64,000 bases of DNA from positions 62,001 to 126,000 of the forward strand of contig CAJTEY010000004.1 in NCBI GenBank assembly GCA_910575775.1, in the 5' to 3' direction. Below the pieces are notes generated by a model. That model was given only the letters and a program-made list of their open reading frames with translations, was not told where the DNA came from and ran no database searches. The DNA is from Lachnospiraceae bacterium (lineage in GTDB: Bacteria > Bacillota > Clostridia > Lachnospirales > Lachnospiraceae). How positions within the stretch are numbered: position 1 is the first letter of the stretch; each line of letters opens with the position of its first letter. Position numbers and translations under genes: made by a program. Below are positions 1-7,098 of the stretch, piece by piece.

Positions 1-160
1 TGCCCTGCCTTATGGTAAGATAAAGACAGGGCAATTCTTTGGGAAGAACCCTGCGGGCATCCGGCACTTTCAGTTTGGCAATTGGCAGTGCCGGTTGCTT
101 TGTTTCTGTTCCCTCCCTAACATGGAAAACTCTTTGTTTGATTCTGGATGTCATATCCAT
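1..160 (-). CDS. partial unknown protein of the conjugative element (5' end only)
   Basis: An open frame starts at an ATG at 160 (a second in-frame ATG is at 154) and runs off the left edge without a stop, giving 53 visible residues that begin MDMTSRIKQR. An AGGGA sequence about 11 bases upstream could serve as ribosome site. I do not recognise the family. It lies downstream of a palindromic element copy (194-218) and of a small membrane protein gene in the same orientation, so it is probably the next gene of the conjugation operon. Its reality rests only on the uninterrupted frame and context. Confidence 0.4.
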   Translation of the reverse strand, partial: MDMTSRIKQRVFHVREGTETKQPALPIAKLKVPDARRVLPKELPCLYLTIRQG

Positions 161-193
161 TGGTTAATCTGTTCCCTATTCAGTTGTCTTTTT

Positions 194-218
194 ACTTGTG
201 GTCACAATGTCCACAAGT
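194..218. repeat. 25-bp palindromic element, copy 1
   Basis: Perfect 8-bp inverted arms ACTTGTGG and CCACAAGT are separated by the 9-base spacer TCACAATGT. It lies in the gap after the 72-residue membrane protein gene. It is one of seven copies found only in the left 10 kb of the window. Confidence 0.9.
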
Positions 219-230
219 TCTGCCACACGC

Positions 231-449
231 TCATTCCCCTAAAAGAATCGTATATGCGTCCGCGATCCGCTGATACTGCTTAAGTTCCTGCATGGCTCTG
301 TAACGGAAAACACCCACCAGCGCCATACACAACAGAGCAGTCAAAAGCCATGCGGCCAGACGTTTCCTCGACTTTTCATCCGCGCCGGGAAAAAGTTTCT
401 CCCCTACCCAGCCCGTGAGCCTGTCAAAGCCATCCCTTACCTTCTTCAT
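231..449 (-). CDS. small single-span membrane protein
   Basis: A 72-residue protein starting MKKVRDGFDR. The ATG at 449 is chosen because AGGAGG lies 8 bases upstream; a longer in-frame start at 479 has no such site. A charged, amphipathic N-terminus is followed by one hydrophobic segment (about residues 32-48, around AAWLLTALLCMALVGVF) and a short polar tail. It lies directly downstream of the VirD4-type coupling-protein gene, the position where small membrane proteins of the mating channel are usually encoded in Firmicutes conjugative elements. No specific family is recognised, and a role in mating-pair formation is only an inference from position. Confidence 0.6.
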   Translation of the reverse strand: MKKVRDGFDRLTGWVGEKLFPGADEKSRKRLAAWLLTALLCMALVGVFRYRAMQELKQYQRIADAYTILLGE

Positions 450-477
450 ACGGTCTGCCTCCTTTCCTAACGTTCTC

Positions 478-502
478 ACCTGTGGTCACAATGTCCACAA
501 GT
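478..502. repeat. 25-bp palindromic element, copy 2
   Basis: ACCTGTGG and CCACAAGT arms (one mismatch, a C for the usual third-position T) flank TCACAATGT. It fills the gap between the stop codon of the coupling-protein gene (503) and the ribosome site of the next gene. Confidence 0.85.
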
Positions 503-2338
503 TTATAACACTCCGGCATCGAAAACTTCCTCCACCACATCGGTGTCGTGTAACCTTGCCTTTCCCCGGTTCCTCATGTATTTTTCGATGTCGAAAGTAT
601 TCTTTGGGTCATAATCGAACAACAGCGGGTACTGCTTGTGCTGAGTAATATCGTATTTGTTTGAGAAAAAAGGTCTCACGCCCCTAAGCCGCATGATACA
701 CTTGCTGCCGTCCATAACCGCTATCTCATCCTCACTCATCAGCGCTTTTCCGGTTTTCTGGTAATTCATACCGTAGGACTGCGACGTGCCTCTTGTGTCC
801 GAAGTATTGCAGAGGTCTATCGTCTCCTTTCCCAGAACCTCCGCAAGCTCCTTAAGGGTGGTCTGCTCCTGCCCTCCCAGAAAAAGAAGGGTGTCGCAGT
901 TTCCCTGTATGGTGTCCGCATTATCCTTATAAATCGCCTTAAGCTGGGATTTCGACTGCAAAATAATAGAAGCTGATATCTCGCGGCTCCTGATCGTCGC
1001 AATCAGCTTCTCAAAATTGGGGATCTGCCCAATATTTGCAAATTCGTCCAAAAGAAAACGCACATGTATGGGCAGTCTCCCATGGTATATGTCGTCTGCC
1101 TTATCACAGAGCAGATTAAATAGCTGGGTGTACATGATGCTCACGAGGAAATTGAAAGTCGCGTCCGTATCGGAAATGATGACAAACAGCGCCGTCCTTT
1201 TCTCCCCCAGCGTGTCAAGTTCCAGTTCGTCATATGCCGTCAGCTCGCGCAGCTCCTTTATATCAAAGGGAGCAAGGCGCGCCCCGCAGGAAACAAGTAT
1301 ACTTTTCGCCGTTTTGCCCGCCGCAAGCTTAAACTTGGCATATTGGCGCACCGCGAAGTGATGAGGGTCCCTTTCCTTTAGTTCGTCAAAGAGCCTGTCC
1401 ACCACATTTTTGAAATTTTCGTCATCTTCCCTTACTTCGCTTGCGTCCACCATGTCGATGAGCATGGGAAAATTCTGCTCCTCTGGCGGAGCCTCATACC
1501 AGATATAGGCAATCAGCGCCGTGTAATACAGCTTTTCCGCCTTCACCCAGAAATCCTCACTGGATTGCTGCCCCTCCCCCTTGGTGTTTAAGATGATCGT
1601 ATTTACGAGTTTCAAAATATCTTTCTCGCTCCGAATATAGACAAAAGGGTTGATGTGCATGGATTTTGCAAAGTTGATGGTGTTTAAGACTTTTATCTGA
1701 TAACCATTCTTTACCAGCATCTTTCCGCACTCTTCGAGGATGGTGCCTTTCGGATCAGTGACACAATAAGAACCATTCATCTGCATAAGGTTCGGCTTTA
1801 CGAAAAAACGGGTCTTGCCCGATCCCGAACCGCCTATGACTAACACGTTTTTATTTCTCGCATATTTAGGCTGTTTCGGTCTGCCCGACATCATAAGACG
1901 CTCCGTTGCCGTCAGGATCACGTTATTCTCAAAAACCGGGTCTATGTATGGCTGAATATCCTTTGCCGTTCCCCAGCTTGCGGAGCCGTACTCCGTCCCG
2001 TGGCGAAACTTTTTGGCGTTCTTCCTCTTACAGTACACGACCAGAAAAAACACCGTGCCGCCGCAGATACCCGCCAGTAAATCCGCAGGATGCAAGCTGG
2101 GCAGGGGATTGTGAAAACTGCCGCCCAGATCGTTCAGCGTATAGAGAAGGTTCTGAAAGAAATTCCCCCTGTCCTCATGGCGGTACTGCCACGAAATCTT
2201 ATCCGACACATACCCGAAGGTCAGATAAGGCGCACCGCTCAAAAACAGTTTTTTCGGTTCTATGCCCTGCACCGCTCCCCTTACCCTGCCCGGAATCGAG
2301 AGCAGGTCGTTCTTTATGCCGTTCAGTATTTTATTCAT
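503..2338 (-). CDS. VirD4/TraG-type conjugative coupling protein (ATPase)
   Basis: A 611-residue membrane-anchored ATPase of the VirD4/TraG family. It docks the relaxase-DNA complex on the type IV secretion channel during conjugation. A hydrophobic segment lies near residues 86-103. The Walker A motif GGSGSGKT is at 169-176, and the Walker B region FLLDEF ends near residue 433. The TDPKGTI motif after the first strand and the late QSKSQL segment are also typical. The length fits the family. The start overlaps the end of the upstream pcfB-like gene by four bases, so the two are translationally coupled, as in many Firmicutes integrative conjugative elements. The gene appears intact. Confidence 0.93.
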   Translation of the reverse strand: MNKILNGIKNDLLSIPGRVRGAVQGIEPKKLFLSGAPYLTFGYVSDKISWQYRHEDRGNFFQNLLYTLNDLGGSFHNPLPSLHPADLLAGICGGTVFFLVVYCKRKNAKKFRHGTEYGSASWGTAKDIQPYIDPVFENNVILTATERLMMSGRPKQPKYARNKNVLVIGGSGSGKTRFFVKPNLMQMNGSYCVTDPKGTILEECGKMLVKNGYQIKVLNTINFAKSMHINPFVYIRSEKDILKLVNTIILNTKGEGQQSSEDFWVKAEKLYYTALIAYIWYEAPPEEQNFPMLIDMVDASEVREDDENFKNVVDRLFDELKERDPHHFAVRQYAKFKLAAGKTAKSILVSCGARLAPFDIKELRELTAYDELELDTLGEKRTALFVIISDTDATFNFLVSIMYTQLFNLLCDKADDIYHGRLPIHVRFLLDEFANIGQIPNFEKLIATIRSREISASIILQSKSQLKAIYKDNADTIQGNCDTLLFLGGQEQTTLKELAEVLGKETIDLCNTSDTRGTSQSYGMNYQKTGKALMSEDEIAVMDGSKCIMRLRGVRPFFSNKYDITQHKQYPLLFDYDPKNTFDIEKYMRNRGKARLHDTDVVEEVFDAGVL

Positions 2339-2808
2339 AAACTCTGCCCCCGATCCATCTGTTTTTCTCTTGTGCGCTCCCGGTTCTGGTCTTTTTCCAT
2401 ACCCTGCCTCATCTGTTTCATCTTCGCCCGGATAGACACACGCTGTTTTTTCTTCTCATTGGCACGGACAAACTCCTTAAACGCCTGCACGATCAAATCC
2501 GAGTCCTTCGCCTTAAAAAAGACCAGATATTTAGGCGGGTCTGCCGTCCTGTCCCTCTTGACAGAAAAATCCACGTTATATTTCCCCGCAATCCGGCTGA
2601 AGGACTTGATATTTTCGTCTGTGATCTCGATGGACTTCGCGCCCTGGTTCTGTGCCAGCAGTTTCTTCACCGAGATTTTTCCGTGAGAAGGCTCCCTATG
2701 CCTCCTGTGTTCCAGATACGCCTTAAATGCACGCAGCAACACATCCGTGGTCAGCCTTGCCGACTTAAACGTGATGGCTATGGTTTTTTGTGTCACTTCT
2801 TCCTGCAT
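2335..2808 (-). CDS. PcfB family protein (DUF3801)
   Basis: A 157-residue soluble protein resembling PcfB of enterococcal conjugative plasmids and DUF3801 proteins of Firmicutes conjugative elements. These are almost always encoded just before the VirD4 coupling protein and are thought to act with it at the relaxosome. The N-terminal half contains the recognisable stretches VTQKTIAITF and LLRAFKAYLEH; the C-terminal third is very basic and rich in Lys, Arg and Gln, consistent with nucleic-acid or partner binding. It ends with a four-base overlap with the coupling-protein start. The family call rests on sequence character plus the diagnostic neighbour. Confidence 0.82.
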   Translation of the reverse strand: MQEEVTQKTIAITFKSARLTTDVLLRAFKAYLEHRRHREPSHGKISVKKLLAQNQGAKSIEITDENIKSFSRIAGKYNVDFSVKRDRTADPPKYLVFFKAKDSDLIVQAFKEFVRANEKKKQRVSIRAKMKQMRQGMEKDQNRERTREKQMDRGQSL

Positions 2809-2840
2809 GTTATTTTCTCCCTCCTTTACTCCCTCTCCCG

Positions 2841-2975
2841 CTTTACACCGTGTCGGTAATCAAGGGCAAGGAACAGGTATGTCCCTGCCCTTGCCCCTAT
2901 GGTACGGCTATCGCCCGCGTCAAGGGGGTAGTATTTTGCTCCGCAAAATCTCCACCCTTTTCCTTGACACGGAAG
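2841..2975. other. non-coding region with nested inverted repeats; candidate origin of transfer
   Basis: The 254-base gap between pcfB and the AP2-domain gene has no convincing gene but several inverted repeats: CCGTGTC (2848-2854) with GACACGG (2966-2972), CAAGGGCA (2861-2868) with TGCCCTTG (2886-2893), GTCAAG with CTTGAC, and ATTTTGC with GCAAAAT around a three-base loop near 2932-2948. Dense inverted repeats in a gene-free gap next to coupling-protein genes are what an origin of transfer looks like. Attenuators or operators could look the same. The relaxase gene is not in this window. Confidence 0.4.
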
Positions 2976-3012
2976 TTACGCTGTGGCTTACGCCTACAGA
3001 TATCCTCCCGCC

Positions 3013-3037
3013 ACTTGTGGTCACAGTGTCCACAAGT
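3013..3037. repeat. 25-bp palindromic element, copy 3
   Basis: ACTTGTGG and CCACAAGT arms flank TCACAGTGT. The inverted match extends by two more bases on each side here (3011-3039). It lies just after the stop of the AP2-domain gene. Confidence 0.9.
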
Positions 3038-3062
3038 GGTCACTCTGGAAGGCTATTGCGGC

Positions 3063-3839
3063 TTACTGTCTCATAATCTCCTGCATCCTGTCTCTATAAT
3101 AATTTTTGTAAAAGTTTCGGTTGCTGTCATACTTCTTTATTGCCTCCTGCCTTTCTTCTTCGGTGAGGGAATCGTACCATTCGATAAAATCATCCCGAAT
3201 CTGGCGCATCTGTTGTCTTGCGCGGATGGCGTCCTCTAAGCTGTGGCAGGTTTTTTGGGCGTAGTATCCCTGAAAGCGGCAGTATGCCACCCATACGTCG
3301 CGGGTGGTGATATAGCTTACGCCCTGGTAGCCGGATGTGTTGGCTTTGGTGGGTTCCTCGTCTTTTCTGCGGATTTCCACAATGTTTGTCCCCATGACAC
3401 GGTTCCTCTCCAGATTGGCATAATGTTTTCGCCCATGCTCGGAATTGCCGATGAACCATGCCCGGCTGCAGCCGCAGGAGTGCGTGGGGTTTGTTTTCTT
3501 TGTCACTTCCGAGATGGGTCTCTCAATGATCGTTCCGCAGTCACAGCGGAATCTCCATATCCGCTGTTTGGTCTTGTTTGATTTCCCGGTGGGTTCCATT
3601 GCCACAAGGCTGCCAAAGCGCTGGCCCGTGATATCGCGGCGTTGTTTCTGGTGCTGTATCTCGGCATAGCAGCCGCAACTGCACATACGGTCTTTGCTCA
3701 GATAGCTGGTTGATTTGTAGACGATCTTCCCGCAGTCGCATCTGCATTTCCATATGACGTTGCCGAAGTTGCGCTGATCGGTTGGCTCGATGGCTGTGAG
3801 CATACCGAATCTTTCATTCTGGATGTTTATTCTTTTCAT
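3063..3839 (-). CDS. AP2-domain protein with two Cys-rich (zinc-ribbon-like) repeats
   Basis: A 258-residue protein, started at the ATG at 3839 because GGAGG lies 5 bases upstream. An in-frame GTG farther upstream would read through palindrome copy 4. The N-terminal half has two related modules, each with RFG(M/S)L, a CDCG motif and a later CSCGC or HSCGC motif, suggesting two metal-binding ribbons. Residues about 165-220, with SGYQGVSY and WVAYCRFQG, resemble an AP2 DNA-binding domain like those in phage and homing-endonuclease proteins. A basic, Tyr/Asn-rich tail follows. It is probably a DNA-binding protein of the mobile element; I see no nuclease motif. It stands alone between two palindrome copies. 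Confidence 0.7.
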   Translation of the reverse strand: MKRINIQNERFGMLTAIEPTDQRNFGNVIWKCRCDCGKIVYKSTSYLSKDRMCSCGCYAEIQHQKQRRDITGQRFGSLVAMEPTGKSNKTKQRIWRFRCDCGTIIERPISEVTKKTNPTHSCGCSRAWFIGNSEHGRKHYANLERNRVMGTNIVEIRRKDEEPTKANTSGYQGVSYITTRDVWVAYCRFQGYYAQKTCHSLEDAIRARQQMRQIRDDFIEWYDSLTEEERQEAIKKYDSNRNFYKNYYRDRMQEIMRQ

Positions 3840-3851
3840 ACTTTCCTCCAT

Positions 3852-3876
3852 ACTTGTGGTCACAATGTCCACAAGT
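3852..3876. repeat. 25-bp palindromic element, copy 4
   Basis: ACTTGTGG and CCACAAGT arms flank TCACAATGT. It lies immediately upstream of the ribosome site of the AP2-domain gene. Confidence 0.9.
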
Positions 3877-3883
3877 TCTCCAA

Positions 3884-3939
3884 AACGTAAAAAGGCAGAT
3901 ACTTGACCGTTATGGTTTCGTATCTGCCTTACCGCTGTG
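3884..3939. repeat. 56-bp direct repeat, left copy, with 11-bp hairpin (probable terminator)
   Basis: This sequence recurs at 9511-9566 in the same orientation with three differences. Its core is an inverted repeat, AAGGCAGATAC (3892-3902) with GTATCTGCCTT (3920-3930). On the minus strand the hairpin is followed by TTTT, so it can act as an intrinsic terminator for the KAP-family gene that ends at 3953. Confidence 0.85.
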
Positions 3940-3952
3940 TTTTGTTATGCTG

Positions 3953-6900
3953 CTATTTATTTTGTTTTTCTGTTTCCTCTACTTCCTCTACTCTTTCCGT
4001 TTCCTTTGTTACCTCTGTTCCCTCTTTTTCCCTTGTTTCCTCCATTTCCCCTGCTCTTTCTTTTTCCTTTGTTTCATCCTTACAATGCTCATTAAATTTA
4101 TAGACATAGACTTTGATTTCATTAATCGTATTCTGTGCATCATACCCTGTTAATCCATCCAATTTGCAAGCCAGTTCTTTTACTTCTTTCAACAGCTTCG
4201 CAATGTCCCGCTTCTTATCTCCAAACCAAGCCGGATCTGCCTCATATTGAACAATTATACGATAAGACAACCTGAGTAATAGCAACGAATAGTCGGAGTT
4301 ATAATTGTTTTCATTTCCTATATAAAACTTTTTCAATAATTCTAATGCTTCTATGAAAGCAGCGGAATCCACAAACATTTCTCTGCGTAACCCATACCCG
4401 TTTTCGACAAAATATTTTCTAGGAAATACTGTCTTCGCATCCTCATTCTTGTCAATATAATCTCTTACCCCATTCCAAAATCTGCAAATATCAAATACTA
4501 TTTTATTCCTTGAAAACAGGCCCTCTAAGTCTAATCCCAAATCTTTATACTTTTCATCCATTAATTCAATTTCCAGATTTTTATAATATGTTTCTATACT
4601 CAATAATTTATTCGTTTTATCCTCAAGTCCCTTAAATCTTGCATTTTTATCAATTCTCTCGAGTACAGTATAAAATCCATCTACATCTCTAAGAAAGAAA
4701 TTATCCCATTTTTCCATAACGATAGTTATATCAAACAGAATAAGTAAAACAATCATAAACTGGTTTTTATTATCCTCTAATGTCCTGTCAACAACTGAAA
4801 TACCTTCTCGCACGCACGTTATCTTCTCAACATCTGACATTCCTTTTTTTACCAGACACTCCATTAATCTTTTGGAAAAATCCAGAAAATCTTTTGTATC
4901 TGCCTTAAAGGGATTGGCGCGTTGAGATAATACATTAAAAATCATTTCTATAAAATTATAATTAGTAACTCCTTTATTCAATTCCTGGTTTTCATATATA
5001 TCCAGTATTTTGTTCAAATCTTCATATGTCTGGGCAAACTCGATATATTCCTTTATATGTTTTACTGAAGTCTGATCATTATGTAATTCAGAAAGGTATG
5101 TGTCACGAATGGTTTTAATCCGTGAAAAATCTATTACATCTATTTTATATATAATAGTATCCAATAGGGCTTCCTGTTTTTCACTGTGATATAAGAGTCC
5201 ATATTTTAGATCAAAAATCATATCTACCGCATAGCCGTCATATTTTTGATAAAATTCAAAAATATTTCTCTTCATTTTTATGTCATTAAAAACTTCCGGC
5301 ATAAAATTCCTAATATACTCCACTTTAATAATTGCCGCGAACCAGTCCTCCTCCCGAAGTTCTCCTTCGATCATATCTCTATCGTCTTTGAACGCATCCG
5401 CATCCCTTTTAATTCCTTTTAAGTAATTCTTTACTTTTCTGGGAATTGCAATATCCTTTTTTATTCTAAGAATTAGCTGCTGAAGCTCTTCAACTTTCTT
5501 TTTGCTCCTATTAAGTTCCACATCTTTCTTCTTTTGCTGACTCTCCTGCTCTGTCGATATTTCAGCTTCTATCTTCTCTATAAGACAAATAGGAAATCTG
5601 CACACTGCCTCTCTTATCTGCTCTGCACTCCTGTCTCTCAACAGAATGGGATTCATATATTGGATAAGCCTATCATCCAATATATCCTTAATTACAAATT
5701 TTACAATCTCAAGATAATCAACCTCACATAAATCCAGGGTGTAACTCACATATTTCTCAATATAATTGGCATCCTGCTCCTCAGTGAGAAACTTTGTTTT
5801 ATCAACCAGAAATATCGTTTTGCAGTTGTGAAGTTCCATACTTTCCCGAATTACTTTGAACATCTTTAGCTGATAATCTCTATCGCATCTGTCCAAATCG
5901 TCAATAATCAAATAAATAACCTTATCCAACTCATCTAACTTACTATTTAAGTATTTACTTTCATCTATACTTTTTTTATTCAGCATAACGCCAGCCATTT
6001 TCTTTAATGGCTTTAATGTGGTATCTTCAAGTAAATCAGAAAAAGCAAGAAAATACTTTTCAATCAGATCCTGACGATCTAAAAAGATATTATTCTCCTT
6101 GAGTACCGCCATAATCTGACCTGAAATCTCTGACATGATTTCTGCAACATTTTTTTCACTTCCTGCACGAACCCATATAAAACTGCTTTCTTCTAATGTT
6201 TTTTCCAGTGCCTGAACAAAGCTGGTTTTTCCCTTCCCCCACTCTCCTGAAATCATAACTGCATATGGCTCATATCTCTGTTCTTTCAATACTGCAATAA
6301 ATCTCTCTAATTGTCTTTTTCTTGTTGGATACAAATCGGGATCTGGATCATCACACCACTTATTTTTCTCCTTCTCTTTCCTCTCTTTTTTCTTATACAC
6401 CAACTTTTCCAACACTTTAGTCATCACTTCTGCAGAAATAATTCCTAATGTAACCGTTACCCATTCCAGAAAATCCAAATGCTGTGTAACCGCCAATAAA
6501 AACAGTTCCACAAAAATGAAGAACTGAATATACCTACAGCTTTGTTGCATCGGCAATAATATCTGCCGAAACATAAGGCATAATAAAATACCATATGCAA
6601 TCGTAGCCCCAACAATAAACATAAAAACTACTGCATTGAAATAAACATACTCTATCTCTAATTTTGCCCCCATCTGACAAAGTAATGTACCCATTCCAGC
6701 TACAATGGCACTATAAATCCCTTTATAAATCAGGCTATTTATATTATAATTTATTCTCTTTTTACTTGTCTTTGGATGGAGTTCTTCATTTTTTACTGCA
6801 TGAGTTCTATTCTTAACAAACTCAATGAAGTCTTTCAAGCAACGAGAGATATCATCTATGAAAGTATAGATAAAACCAAATATTGCAACAATTATAAAGA

Positions 6901-6976
6901 TAGCTGAAAAACACTCAAGTATCTCCGTACTATAAAAATAATATTGATCTATAATATTTTCTATTATAGCCATCAT
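3953..6976 (-). CDS. membrane-anchored KAP-family P-loop NTPase
   Basis: A 1007-residue protein with about four hydrophobic segments in the N-terminal 185 residues (roughly 21-40, 83-104, 111-137 and 150-182). These are followed by a cytoplasmic P-loop NTPase: Walker A GEWGKGKT at 244-251 and Walker B YLIIDDLDRCD at about 355-365. This combination of membrane spans and an IIDDLDR Walker B is characteristic of KAP NTPases, several of which occur in mobile elements and anti-phage loci. The C-terminal ~45 residues are a Glu/Lys/Thr-rich repetitive tail. The coding sequence is conspicuously AT-rich compared with both neighbours, indicating separate acquisition. GGAGG precedes the ATG pair at 6976/6973. 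The function is unknown; defence is a hypothesis. Confidence 0.85.
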   Translation of the reverse strand: MMAIIENIIDQYYFYSTEILECFSAIFIIVAIFGFIYTFIDDISRCLKDFIEFVKNRTHAVKNEELHPKTSKKRINYNINSLIYKGIYSAIVAGMGTLLCQMGAKLEIEYVYFNAVVFMFIVGATIAYGILLCLMFRQILLPMQQSCRYIQFFIFVELFLLAVTQHLDFLEWVTVTLGIISAEVMTKVLEKLVYKKKERKEKEKNKWCDDPDPDLYPTRKRQLERFIAVLKEQRYEPYAVMISGEWGKGKTSFVQALEKTLEESSFIWVRAGSEKNVAEIMSEISGQIMAVLKENNIFLDRQDLIEKYFLAFSDLLEDTTLKPLKKMAGVMLNKKSIDESKYLNSKLDELDKVIYLIIDDLDRCDRDYQLKMFKVIRESMELHNCKTIFLVDKTKFLTEEQDANYIEKYVSYTLDLCEVDYLEIVKFVIKDILDDRLIQYMNPILLRDRSAEQIREAVCRFPICLIEKIEAEISTEQESQQKKKDVELNRSKKKVEELQQLILRIKKDIAIPRKVKNYLKGIKRDADAFKDDRDMIEGELREEDWFAAIIKVEYIRNFMPEVFNDIKMKRNIFEFYQKYDGYAVDMIFDLKYGLLYHSEKQEALLDTIIYKIDVIDFSRIKTIRDTYLSELHNDQTSVKHIKEYIEFAQTYEDLNKILDIYENQELNKGVTNYNFIEMIFNVLSQRANPFKADTKDFLDFSKRLMECLVKKGMSDVEKITCVREGISVVDRTLEDNKNQFMIVLLILFDITIVMEKWDNFFLRDVDGFYTVLERIDKNARFKGLEDKTNKLLSIETYYKNLEIELMDEKYKDLGLDLEGLFSRNKIVFDICRFWNGVRDYIDKNEDAKTVFPRKYFVENGYGLRREMFVDSAAFIEALELLKKFYIGNENNYNSDYSLLLLRLSYRIIVQYEADPAWFGDKKRDIAKLLKEVKELACKLDGLTGYDAQNTINEIKVYVYKFNEHCKDETKEKERAGEMEETREKEGTEVTKETERVEEVEETEKQNK

Positions 6977-7038
6977 ACCATTTTCCTCCAGTTTCTCATT
7001 GATTACCCAATCACGATATTTTTCGTTCTTTCTGTTCT

Positions 7039-7066
7039 ATTATATCAGATATTTTTGCAGAAACTA
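7039..7066 (-). promoter_or_regulatory. extended -10 promoter of the KAP NTPase gene
   Basis: On the minus strand TGATATAAT gives a perfect extended -10 (TATAAT at 7039-7044, TG at 7046-7047). A weak -35 (TAGTTT, 7061-7066) lies 16 bases upstream. It sits about 60 bases before the start codon and outside the adjacent insertion sequence, so the KAP gene keeps its own promoter. Confidence 0.6.
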
Positions 7067-7079
7067 TTTTCAACAGACA

Positions 7080-7092
7080 ATTTTCTCTTCTT
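7080..7092. repeat. 13-bp direct repeat flanking the insertion sequence, left
   Basis: ATTTTCTCTTCTT recurs at 8794-8806. Each copy is separated by exactly six bases from the adjacent terminal inverted repeat. It is longer than the usual 2-3 bp duplication of IS30-family elements. Confidence 0.6.
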
Positions 7093-7098
7093 CGAAAA

